Shown here: positions 16,772-24,729 of the stretch, piece after piece | Layout: each line of letters begins with the position of its first letter | Position numbering within the stretch: position 1 is the first letter of the stretch | NCBI GenBank assembly: GCA_041391505.1 | Contig: JAWKNW010000023.1 | Location: forward strand, 1-64,000 | Length of the DNA: 64,000 nt | Reading direction: 5' to 3' | Origin: Rhodothermales bacterium | GTDB lineage: Bacteria > Bacteroidota > Rhodothermia > Rhodothermales > JAHQVL01 | Position numbers and translations under genes: made by a program | The notes under the pieces: generated by a model | What the model was told of the DNA's origin: nothing | What the model saw: only the letters and a program-made list of their open reading frames with translations | Database searches by the model: none

Positions 16772-17155
16772 TCAGGCGGCCTGTTCGATCCACGCCTTCA
16801 GCGCTTCCGGGTCGCGCAGCACGACAAAAGGTTGCGGGGCGCCGACCATGAGGTGGATGGTCTTGATCAGCAGGTAGTCCACATGCCGGCGCACGAAGAC
16901 GGCGGTGCCGGGGCAATTTTTCATCACGGGCAACATCTCTTCCTTGATGTACGCCACGAGCTTAAGGAGATCCTTGTAATCCACATCCAGCATCCGGATC
17001 TCCAGCCCATCCCACACATGCCGATAGTCTGGATACTGGCTATCCAGCTGCACCATGACGACGACCGCTTCGAGCAGGTCTTCCCCATGCACATCGCCAT
17101 TGAACGCGATGCTAAGGATGCGGTGCTCCGTATCCACAGCATACTTGTAGCTCAT
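16772..17155 (-). CDS. STAS/SpoIIAA-like small protein
   Basis: 127 residues, starting MSYKYAVDTEHRILSIAFNG. The alternation of strands and helices and the segment VFVRRHVDYLLIKTIHLMVG recall the SpoIIAA-like (STAS-related) family seen as small stand-alone proteins in many bacteria. Assignment rests on fold pattern only. The ATG at 17155 was chosen because the open frame upstream runs into the preceding gene. It is the last member of a tight three-gene unit with the hydrolase (17 bp upstream) and the cyclophilin. Confidence 0.65.
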   Translation of the reverse strand: MSYKYAVDTEHRILSIAFNGDVHGEDLLEAVVVMVQLDSQYPDYRHVWDGLEIRMLDVDYKDLLKLVAYIKEEMLPVMKNCPGTAVFVRRHVDYLLIKTIHLMVGAPQPFVVLRDPEALKAWIEQAA

Positions 17156-17171
17156 GGCTTCGACCCTGCCC

Positions 17172-17927
17172 TCACAAGCGCGCGCTTGCGAAAGAATGTA
17201 CGGCCGAAACGAATTGATCCATCGCGTCCCATGGGACACGATGCGCCGCATCGGGGATACTGAGATGCGACGCCCCGGGCACCTCACCCGCAACACGTCT
17301 CGCAATCGACTCAAACGCCGCATCCTCCTCGCCGGTAATCCATAACGTCGCCGGCAGCGCCGCCGCGGCGAGATCGGGGAGCAGGTCGCGTTGAGTCCCT
17401 TTAGAATATACGTGAAACATCCTGACTAGCAACTCACGCAAATACGTCATATCCCGGACATTCTGCAGGGAAAAATCGGCCTTTCGGCCGCCAAATACGG
17501 GTTGACGGTTCCAATCCGCGAGAACCTGTTCGATCGGTTCGTCGCGAAAACGCCGGGCCCAGGCGGCGTCGGTCTCCCGGCGTCGGGCGCGCTGGGCCGC
17601 GTCGGCGATGCCTATATCGGCGCTGACCAGCAGGGCGCCGGCCCACAGATCCGGCGCGTCCAGCAGCGCGTGGAGCGCCAGCCGGCCGCCGAGCGAATAC
17701 CCGAGCAGGTAGCGCCGGGGCGCGTCGTTCGTGCGCACGTCGGCACAGAACGCGCGCGCCCAATCCGCCATGGAATCCGCGAGAGTCGCCCAGAGATCGA
17801 CGAGGTGTACGTTCAGGCCTGTCGCTTCCAGCCTGGGGACGATCGGAGCCCACACATCCGGCGTCTGCAGGTTGCCGTGGATCAGCCAGATATCGGCGCC
17901 GGCCAGCGTCCCTTCGTCGCGCGGCAC
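17172..17927 (-). CDS. Alpha/beta hydrolase, MenH-like
   Basis: 251 residues. The catalytic nucleophile elbow GYSLGGRLALHAL (Ser78) has the form typical of MenH-type hydrolases. An oxyanion segment WLIHGN lies at the N-terminus, the acid is likely in TGEEDAAF, and the His is in DAAHRVPWD. MenH makes SHCHC in menaquinone synthesis, but no men genes are nearby, so I would call it an MenH-like hydrolase of unknown substrate. It begins 5 bp after the cyclophilin stop. Confidence 0.85.
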   Translation of the reverse strand: MPRDEGTLAGADIWLIHGNLQTPDVWAPIVPRLEATGLNVHLVDLWATLADSMADWARAFCADVRTNDAPRRYLLGYSLGGRLALHALLDAPDLWAGALLVSADIGIADAAQRARRRETDAAWARRFRDEPIEQVLADWNRQPVFGGRKADFSLQNVRDMTYLRELLVRMFHVYSKGTQRDLLPDLAAAALPATLWITGEEDAAFESIARRVAGEVPGASHLSIPDAAHRVPWDAMDQFVSAVHSFASARL

Positions 17928-17932
17928 GCGTT

Positions 17933-18421
17933 TCAGCCTTTGACGGCGACGGTCACCTTCGTCATCGTGTCGCCCTGGCGAATGCTGTCGACCACATCCT
18001 GCCCCTTGACCACCTTGCCGAACACAGTATGCCGGCCATTGAGATGCGGCTGCGGTCCGTGGGTGATGAAGAACTGACTGCCGTTGGTATTCGGGCCGGC
18101 GTTCGCCATGCTGATGACGCCGGTCTCGTGCTTGAGCGGGTTATCGCGGGTTTCGTCTTCGAAGGTATAGCCTGGCCCTCCGCGCCCGGTGCCGAAGGGG
18201 TCGCCGCCCTGGATCATGAAATTGGCGATGACCCGATGGAAAACGACCCCGTCGTAGTACCCTTCCCCGGCCAGAAAGGCAAAATTATTGACGGTCTTGG
18301 GGGCGTGTTCCGCGTACAGTTCGAGCTCGATCGTGCCACGGTCCGTTTCGATCGTCGCCGTGTAGGTGGCTTTGGGATCGATCTGCATCGCCGGCGGCGT
18401 TTTCCACTGTTTGGTGCTCAT
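17933..18421 (-). CDS. Peptidyl-prolyl cis-trans isomerase, cyclophilin type
   Basis: 162 residues. The landmarks of bacterial cyclophilin-type isomerases are plain: TVNNFAFLAGEGYYDGVVFHRVI, FMIQGGDPFGTGRGGPGYTFEDE, GVISMANAGPNTNGSQFFITHGP and LNGRHTVFGKV. The active-site Arg (FHR), the FMIQGGDP loop and the SQFFI stretch are all present. No signal peptide, so cytoplasmic from the chosen start (18421); an in-frame ATG at 18490 adds 23 residues of poor quality. First gene of the cyclophilin-hydrolase-STAS-like unit. Confidence 0.95.
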   Translation of the reverse strand: MSTKQWKTPPAMQIDPKATYTATIETDRGTIELELYAEHAPKTVNNFAFLAGEGYYDGVVFHRVIANFMIQGGDPFGTGRGGPGYTFEDETRDNPLKHETGVISMANAGPNTNGSQFFITHGPQPHLNGRHTVFGKVVKGQDVVDSIRQGDTMTKVTVAVKG

Positions 18422-18516
18422 GAATGCCAGGGTTTTGGTGTTCGGTATGGAGGTATTGACCGCGCGAAGGTACGAAAAGGGGGCGCGCACTCCAAGCGGA
18501 TACGGGCAGGACGCAG

Positions 18517-18642
18517 GGCAATCGCTGTCTCTTCAAACGTGCGTATCTCCTGGTATGGGAGTGTGGGGGTATGGGGGGTTGAGGTAAAAATGCACCCAAA
18601 CTCCCATACGCTTCTCACGGCCACGTCGAGAATGCGATGGCC
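18517..18642 (-). repeat. Nested-palindrome intergenic repeat, copy 1
   Basis: About 126 bp, clearly homologous to 48212-48347. Shared blocks include CTTCAAACGTG, ATCTCC, GTAAAAATG, CACCCAAACTCCC and TACGCTTCTCACGGCCACG. Inner arms GTATGGGAGT and ACTCCCATAC are perfect. The outer arms (18517-18531 and 18628-18642) pair with mismatches. It lies 21 bp beyond the stop of the peroxidase gene on the same strand. Confidence 0.85.
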
Positions 18643-18663
18643 GTGGGGCGGGACGGCGCGTCT

Positions 18664-19998
18664 TCAACACCCCAGATCGGTGCGGGCGGCCGGGTCGTTC
18701 GCCGGCGTGCACTGGCCGGACGGCAGCGTCGCCGGGGCGTAGCGGGCGAGGGACGGGTCGTGGAGCGCATCCGTGAGGAACGCGGTGAGGTCCGCGATCT
18801 CGCGCTCCGTGAGGTCGAGCGGTTTAAAAAAGATCGGCAGCCGGTCGGCGGAGATGTCGACGGCGGGGATGGCGTCGTTGTAGTATTCGACGACTTCACG
18901 GAGCGACGTGAAGGAGCCGCCGTGCCCGTAGAAGGGCGCATCCTTGAGGTTATACAGCTGCGGCACCTTGAACTTACGGTCCAGGGCGGGGTCGTTCAGG
19001 AAGCCGCCGCGCCCCAGTGATTCAGGGGTGCCGAGTACGCCGGCGCCTTCCATGTCGGGCATCCCCAGGGCATAAAACGCCATCTGGTTGAGCGCCGGCC
19101 CCGTGTGGCACGTTTCGCATCCGGCCTTGTCGAAAAACAGGATGGCGCCGCGTTTTTCCTCGGCGGTCATCGCCTCCAGATCGCCCCGCAGCCAGCGCTG
19201 AAACGGCGCGCGGTCCGTCATCAGCGTGCGTTCGTAGGCGGCGATGGCCAGGCCGGCCTTTTCGACGGTCACGGCCTCACCCGGGAACGCCTGCTCCCAC
19301 ATCGCGCGGTACGTGGCGTTCGTCGCCAGCACCGACTGGCCGATGCTATCCATCCGGTGCTTCATCAGCGCCGAGATCGCCTGCGACTCGAGCCCATCGT
19401 AGCCGAGCTTGTTGACTTCGAGCAGCGGATCGCCCTCCCAGAAGGCATTTGTGCCCTGATTCGGGCCGCGGACGCCGAACGCTCCCGCCCATCCCATCAC
19501 ATCCTGAAAGGCGCTGTTGACGACGGACGGCGAGCGGATGCCCTGCGCATCGACGTCCGCGTCGGCATACGTCATCTGGCGGGTCCGCCCCTCGCCGTTC
19601 TGTCCCCAGCCCGAGCCGCCCTCGCCGATCGCCTGACGCCGGCCGGCGGAGAACCCCGCGCTCGCATGGTGACAGGTCGCGCAGGAGTAGGTGCCGGCGC
19701 CGGCAGGCATGCGGGGGTTGGTGGCGAGCGCCGTCTCGTGGAACAGGAGTTTCCCGAGTTCGACCTTGGCCGTCGTGATCGGGTTGGCCGGATCCTGCGG
19801 GATCGCGGCATAGTCGTCGCTCGCCGGCAGCTCGAAGTTGTCGAGGCGGCGCTGGCCGCCGATCGTGATGAGGTCGATCAACGCCGCGTCGAGATCCACA
19901 TCGACGGGAGGTTCGGCGCTGGTGGCGTCACAGCCGGCCAGCCAGCCGCTCCCGCCCAGGATGAGGATGAGGCCGATGGCAGCCAGACGGTGGGACAT
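18664..19998 (-). CDS. Di-haem cytochrome c peroxidase/MauG family lipoprotein
   Basis: 444 residues with a lipoprotein signal (GSGWLAGC, Cys23). Two haem c motifs: C106ATCH at about 106-110 and C294ETCH at about 294-298. The spacing and the flanking LGKLLFHETALA, RSPSVVNSAF and DAPFYGHGGSFTSLREVVEYYN are those of di-haem peroxidases and MauG-like proteins. Likely periplasmic or outer-membrane-anchored peroxide reduction or protein/substrate oxidation. The gene is followed on the same strand by the nested-palindrome repeat. It shares strand with the FnIII lipoprotein 79 bp upstream. Confidence 0.93.
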   Translation of the reverse strand: MSHRLAAIGLILILGGSGWLAGCDATSAEPPVDVDLDAALIDLITIGGQRRLDNFELPASDDYAAIPQDPANPITTAKVELGKLLFHETALATNPRMPAGAGTYSCATCHHASAGFSAGRRQAIGEGGSGWGQNGEGRTRQMTYADADVDAQGIRSPSVVNSAFQDVMGWAGAFGVRGPNQGTNAFWEGDPLLEVNKLGYDGLESQAISALMKHRMDSIGQSVLATNATYRAMWEQAFPGEAVTVEKAGLAIAAYERTLMTDRAPFQRWLRGDLEAMTAEEKRGAILFFDKAGCETCHTGPALNQMAFYALGMPDMEGAGVLGTPESLGRGGFLNDPALDRKFKVPQLYNLKDAPFYGHGGSFTSLREVVEYYNDAIPAVDISADRLPIFFKPLDLTEREIADLTAFLTDALHDPSLARYAPATLPSGQCTPANDPAARTDLGC

Positions 19999-20077
19999 GG
20001 TCTAAAAACAGGGGATGGAGACGCAGATGGGTACGATGACGGCGTGCTGAACCCGGCTCGCGCGGCGCAGTCACGGC

Positions 20078-20749
20078 CTAGACATCCTCGGCCAGATCGT
20101 GGATTTCCAGTACGCGGACTTCCGACCATTCGCTGGCCCCTACCGGATTGACGGAACGGACGCGCCACCAGTAAATGTAGGTCGGCACCAGTTCGCGGAT
20201 GAGGACGCGTTCGCCGCGCACCCCTTCGAGGTCCGCCGAGCGGCGCACGAAGTTCTGCTCGAGCGAGACCTGGATGTGGTACGTGCTGGCGCCCTCCGTC
20301 GGCTCCCATTCGAAATAGATGTCGGTGGGCATGTCCTCGACGCCGGTCTGCGGCGAGACGAGGCGCGGGATGGCCGGCGTATGCGGCGTCTCGGCCGCCT
20401 TGAACTGGCGCGTCTCCGACCAATCGCTGTAGCCGGAGCCGTTGACGGCGCGGATGCGCCAGAAGTAGGTCGACCCCAGATCCAGATCGCGCACGATGTA
20501 CTGGACGTTGTTCACGCCCTCGTCATCTACCACCAGCGAGCCGAACTGCGCGTCCGCTGACACCTGGAGGTGGTACAGCTCGGCGTCGGTGGAGGCATTC
20601 CACTGGAGTTCGAGCACGACGGCTTCGTTCGGCGACCCGTTCCGCGGCGCCACGAGGGACGGCGTTTCGGGCAGGTCGCCCGCGCCTACGGCGCCGCAGC
20701 CGGCGGCGAAGAACAGCGCGACAAGAGGCAAAAAGAGGCGCGAGGACAT
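20078..20749 (-). CDS. Lipoprotein with two fibronectin type III domains
   Basis: 223 residues. The signal LVALFFAAGC gives a lipidated Cys. Two similar domains follow, each with the FnIII hallmarks (L.W......Y.LQVS..F..., then TYFWRIRAVNGSGYSDWSE and YIYWWRVRSVNPVGASEWSE). It is a small surface-exposed scaffold, probably binding protein or glycan. I preferred the ATG at 20749, directly before the signal peptide, over 20791. Upstream lies the repeat-containing gap; downstream is the di-haem peroxidase, possibly in one transcript. Confidence 0.85.
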   Translation of the reverse strand: MSSRLFLPLVALFFAAGCGAVGAGDLPETPSLVAPRNGSPNEAVVLELQWNASTDAELYHLQVSADAQFGSLVVDDEGVNNVQYIVRDLDLGSTYFWRIRAVNGSGYSDWSETRQFKAAETPHTPAIPRLVSPQTGVEDMPTDIYFEWEPTEGASTYHIQVSLEQNFVRRSADLEGVRGERVLIRELVPTYIYWWRVRSVNPVGASEWSEVRVLEIHDLAEDV

Positions 20750-20823
20750 GCGCTTTATGGCAGGGTACATGGGGTATGCAATGATAATCAACTGATCTTA
20801 CGCAGCCGCGTGCCTGGTTATCT

Positions 20824-20888
20824 GATGCAGGATGCAGGATTTTGTACCGGGCAACAGGCTTTTCAGACGAAATCCTGCATCCTGCATC
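20824..20888. repeat. Perfect 19-bp inverted repeat of GATGCAG units
   Basis: GATGCAGGATGCAGGATTT (20824-20842) is mirrored by its exact reverse complement at 20870-20888, with a 27-nt loop. The right arm runs into CTTGCATCC, making a 17-base match to 1842-1858. It lies in the 359-bp gap between the divergent FnIII and ThuA-fusion genes, which otherwise holds no gene I can support. Confidence 0.75.
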
Positions 20889-21108
20889 TTGCATCCACAG
20901 ATGGACACGATGCCTTGCGTAACATGAGTAATCAAGCTATTCGCGGCGACCCGATCCCGGGCTTGCGAGGTGGGGCCCAAGATACGGCACGCCGGCGATC
21001 TGATTCCAGGTCTTTTCGCGTTGCACTTCTTGGCGGCAACAGGTAAGATATGCCCAGCCTGCTCGCCCGTTCCCGGGCGACACCTACCGAACCTCACAGC
21101 CCGCTGCA

Positions 21109-24100
21109 ATGACGCGTTTATTCGCTCTTTCCCTTAAATTTTCGCGGTTTTGCCGCCTCGTCCTCCCCATAGCCTTGCTGGCGGCGCTCGTCGCCACCGG
21201 CTGCCGGCCGGGCGGGCCGGCGGACACGGGCCCCCGCAAGATCGAGGTCCTGTTCCTCGGTCACGCAAGCCGGCATCACGACAGCGAGGCCTACGCGCCC
21301 ATCCTCGCCTCGGCGCTCGCGCTGGACGGCATCAACGTCAGCTACACCAACGATCCGGACGACCTCAACCCCGAGAATCTGGCGCGCTACGACGCCCTCA
21401 TCCTGTACGCCAACCACGATTCGATCACCGGGGGGCAGGAAAAGGCGCTGATGGACTTCGTGGCCTCGGGCAAGGGATTCATCCCCCTTCACTCCGCCTC
21501 GTACTGCTTCCGCAACTCCGACGACTTCGTTGACCTCGTAGGCGCCCAGTTCGCGTCGCACGAGACCGGCACCTTCACGACCGAGATCATCGACGCCACC
21601 CACCCGATCACCGCCGGCTTTGCGCCGTTCGAGACCTGGGACGAGACGTACGTCCACACCAGGCACAACCCGGACCGCACCGTGCTCATGGAGCGGGTGG
21701 AAGGCGACCATCGCGAACCGTGGACGTGGACGCGCACGCACGGTAAGGGCCGCGTCTTTTATACGGCCTACGGACACGACGAACGCACCTGGAATAATCC
21801 CGGGTTTCAGGACCTCGTCAAGCGCGGCATCCTGTGGGCCGTGGGCGACGACCTGCGCGCCCGCTGGGAGCAGCTCTCGTTCCAGCCCTTCCGGTACGTG
21901 CCGCACGACAGCATCCCGAATTACGAAAAACGCGACCCGCCGCTCGAGCTCCAGGAGCCGTTCGCGCCGGAGTCGTCGATGGCCTACATCCAGGTGCCCC
22001 CCGATTTCGAGCTGCAGCTCTTCGCCTCCGAGCCCGACATCGCCAAACCCATCGCGATGGCGTGGGACGAGCGCGGCCGGCTCTGGGTGATCGAAACGAC
22101 GGACTATCCGAACACCGTCAATCCCGATCACATCGGCTCCGACAAGATCAAGATCGTCGAAGACACGGACGGCGACGGCAAGGCGGACCGTTTCACCGTC
22201 TTCGCCGACAGCCTCAACATCCCCACCAGCATCACCTTCGCCGACGGCGGCGTGATCATCTCGATGGCGCCGAATTTCCTCTTCCTGAAGGATACCGACG
22301 GCGACGACCGCGCGGATGTCCGCGAGGTGATCTCGTCGGGCTGGGGCACGTACGACACGCACGCCGGCCCCTCGAACCTTCGATACGGCTTCGACAACTG
22401 GTACTGGGGCACCGTCGGCTACAGCGACTTCAGCGGCGTGGTCGACGGCGACTCGGTCGAGCTCATCCAGGGGGTCTATCGCTTCCCGCGCGACGGCAGC
22501 GCCCTCGAACAGGTGGCGAAGTTCACGAACAACACCTGGGGGCTTGGCTTCTCCGAGACCTTCGACATCTTCGGCTCCACGGCCAACAACGAGCACAGCG
22601 TCTATGTCGCGATTCCGGAGCGGTATTACGCCGGCGTGAGCGGGCTGCGGGGCAACGGCCGGCAGAAAATCGACGGGCACTATGCCTTTCACCCGAACAC
22701 CCCGAACTTCCGCCAGGTAGATGTCTTTGGCGGATTCACGGCGGCGGCCGGCCACAACCTCTACACCGCCCGGAGCTTCCCGCAGCGCTACTGGAACCGG
22801 ATCGCCCTGGTCAACGAACCCACCGGCGGCCTGACGCACGAGGCGATCCTCGAACCCAGCGGCGCCGGCTTCAAGGAGAAGGACGGCTGGAACCTGCTCG
22901 CCAGCGTCGACGAATGGGTCTCTCCGATCCATGCCGAGGTGGGCCCCGACGGCGCCGTGTGGGTGCTCGACTGGTACAATTTCATCGTCCAGCACAACCC
23001 GACGCCCCAGGGATTCACCAACGGCCGGGGCAACGCCTACGTCAACGCGCTGCGGGACAAGGTGCACGGGCGCATCTACCGGGTGGCGTACAAGAAGGCC
23101 CCCCGCTACACGCCGCGGTCGCTCTCGAAAGACGACCCGAACGGACTGGTCGACGCCCTGGGCGACGACAACCTGTTCTGGCGCATGACCGCCCAGCGCC
23201 TCCTCGTGGAGCGCGGCGAGACGGATGTGCTGAACGGTCTGTATGCGCACGTCCGCAACCGGAAGGTCGACGCCATCGGCCTGAACGGCGCGGCCGTAAA
23301 CGCCCTGTGGACGATGCACGGTCTCGGCGCGCTCGACGGTTCGAATGACGAGGCGCTGGGCGTGGCGCGCGAGGCGCTGCGGCACCCCGCCGCCGGCGTC
23401 CGCAAGGCGGCCGCGCAGGTGCTGCCCGCCACGGAGGCCACCCTGGACGGGATCCTCGAAAGCGGCCTCGTCAACGACCCGGACCCCCACACGCGTCTGG
23501 CCGTCATCCTCAAGCTCTCGGAGCTGCCGGCCTCCGACGCCGCCGGCGCCGCGCTGTATGCCGCCGGCAAAGAGCCCGGCTTCGCGGAAGACACCTGGCT
23601 CCCCGAGGCGCTCTTCATCGCCGCAGCCCGGCACACCTCCGGGTACCTCGACGCCTACTCGGCCGACATCGGGGGCGCGGCGTTCACGCGTCTGGCGGCC
23701 GGCTACGCCCGGGGCGAAGACGACCCGGCGCCCGACTGGTCGCCCGTCGGCTTCGACGACGCCGCGTGGAAAACCGTGGACCTGCCCGCGAAGTGGGACG
23801 ACCTGCCCGAGTTCGCGGCGTTCGACGGCGTGATCTGGTATCGCCGGGCGATCGACGTGCCCGCCGGCCAGGCCGGCCGCGCGGCCCGCATCGACCTCGG
23901 CGCCATCTACGATACCGACGTCGTGTACGTCAACGGCCAGCGCGTGGGCGGAATGGTCGACGGGTTCGACACGGCCCGCTCCTATCCCATCCCGGCCGGC
24001 GTGCTGAAGGGCGGCTCCAACCTCATCGCCGTCCGCGTCGAGGACCCGCGCGGACGGGGTGGCTTCTGGGGCGTGGCCGACGACATGTACCTCACGGCCG

Positions 24101-24663
24101 GCGGACAGCGCCTGTCCCTCGCCGGCGCGTGGCGGTATGCGGTCGAGGAAGAGTACGTGGGCGGAAAGCGCCAGGATCTGAAGCGCAACATCCCGCTCGC
24201 GCAGCAATTCCTGAAGCACCACGCGGCCGACGTGGCCGGAACGCCGGCGGCATCGGCCGGGACCGCGACGACGGCGGTGGCCGGCGACGTCGCGCAGGTC
24301 GCCCTCTCGGTCGTGGTCGGCCAGTTGAAATACGATCAGACGACGTTCACGGTCAAGCCGGGGCAGCGGGTGCGCATCGTGTTCACCAACCCCGACGACA
24401 TGCAGCACAACCTGCTCATCCTCGACCAGGGGGCCACCGAGGCCGTCGGCGCGCTGGCCGACGCGATGGTCACCGCCCCGGACGCGGCGAGCCGCAACTA
24501 TGTACCGGACAGCCCGGCCGTCCTCGCCTCGACCCCGCTCGTGGATCCCCGGGGAAGCTTCACGCTGGAGTTCACGGCGCCGGCCGCACCGGGCAATTAT
24601 CCGTACCTCTGCACCTTCCCCGGGCACTGGCGTATCATGCAAGGCGTTATGGTAGTCCGATGA
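21109..24663 (+). CDS. Giant lipoprotein fusion: ThuA, membrane-bound dehydrogenase, HEAT, jelly-roll, cupredoxin
   Basis: 1184 residues. A lipobox ends at Cys32 (ALVATGC). Domains in order: ThuA-like (about 45-260, LFLGHASRHHDSEAYAP ... GRVFYTAYGHDERTW); the PVC-type membrane-bound dehydrogenase (about 295-700, ELQLFASEPDIAKPIAMAWD with calcium-loop DTDGDGKAD); HEAT repeats (about 700-860); a beta-galactosidase-type jelly roll (about 890-1020, VIWYRRAIDVP, TDVVYVNGQRVG); and a C-terminal type 1 copper domain. The copper ligands are visible as His1100, Cys1168, His1173 and Met1177. ThuA-dehydrogenase-HEAT combinations are known in this group, with a haem domain often at the end; here an azurin-like cupredoxin takes that place. 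Likely an outer-surface oxidoreductase passing electrons to copper. Confidence 0.93.
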   Translation: MTRLFALSLKFSRFCRLVLPIALLAALVATGCRPGGPADTGPRKIEVLFLGHASRHHDSEAYAPILASALALDGINVSYTNDPDDLNPENLARYDALILYANHDSITGGQEKALMDFVASGKGFIPLHSASYCFRNSDDFVDLVGAQFASHETGTFTTEIIDATHPITAGFAPFETWDETYVHTRHNPDRTVLMERVEGDHREPWTWTRTHGKGRVFYTAYGHDERTWNNPGFQDLVKRGILWAVGDDLRARWEQLSFQPFRYVPHDSIPNYEKRDPPLELQEPFAPESSMAYIQVPPDFELQLFASEPDIAKPIAMAWDERGRLWVIETTDYPNTVNPDHIGSDKIKIVEDTDGDGKADRFTVFADSLNIPTSITFADGGVIISMAPNFLFLKDTDGDDRADVREVISSGWGTYDTHAGPSNLRYGFDNWYWGTVGYSDFSGVVDGDSVELIQGVYRFPRDGSALEQVAKFTNNTWGLGFSETFDIFGSTANNEHSVYVAIPERYYAGVSGLRGNGRQKIDGHYAFHPNTPNFRQVDVFGGFTAAAGHNLYTARSFPQRYWNRIALVNEPTGGLTHEAILEPSGAGFKEKDGWNLLASVDEWVSPIHAEVGPDGAVWVLDWYNFIVQHNPTPQGFTNGRGNAYVNALRDKVHGRIYRVAYKKAPRYTPRSLSKDDPNGLVDALGDDNLFWRMTAQRLLVERGETDVLNGLYAHVRNRKVDAIGLNGAAVNALWTMHGLGALDGSNDEALGVAREALRHPAAGVRKAAAQVLPATEATLDGILESGLVNDPDPHTRLAVILKLSELPASDAAGAALYAAGKEPGFAEDTWLPEALFIAAARHTSGYLDAYSADIGGAAFTRLAAGYARGEDDPAPDWSPVGFDDAAWKTVDLPAKWDDLPEFAAFDGVIWYRRAIDVPAGQAGRAARIDLGAIYDTDVVYVNGQRVGGMVDGFDTARSYPIPAGVLKGGSNLIAVRVEDPRGRGGFWGVADDMYLTAGGQRLSLAGAWRYAVEEEYVGGKRQDLKRNIPLAQQFLKHHAADVAGTPAASAGTATTAVAGDVAQVALSVVVGQLKYDQTTFTVKPGQRVRIVFTNPDDMQHNLLILDQGATEAVGALADAMVTAPDAASRNYVPDSPAVLASTPLVDPRGSFTLEFTAPAAPGNYPYLCTFPGHWRIMQGVMVVR

Positions 24664-24673
24664 CCCTGCACCC

Positions 24674-24729
24674 GGTAGATTGAACACGGCAGATTGAACA
24701 CGGCAATTTGAACACTGCAACATGAAGAG
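24674..24729 (+). repeat. 14-bp tandem repeat abutting the TonB receptor start
   Basis: GGTAGATTGAACAC, GGCAGATTGAACAC and GGCAATTTGAACAC follow each other without spacing (24674-24715). A fourth, decayed unit (TGCAACATGAAGAG) contains the ATG at 24722. It begins 10 bp after the stop of the fusion gene. Confidence 0.8.
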
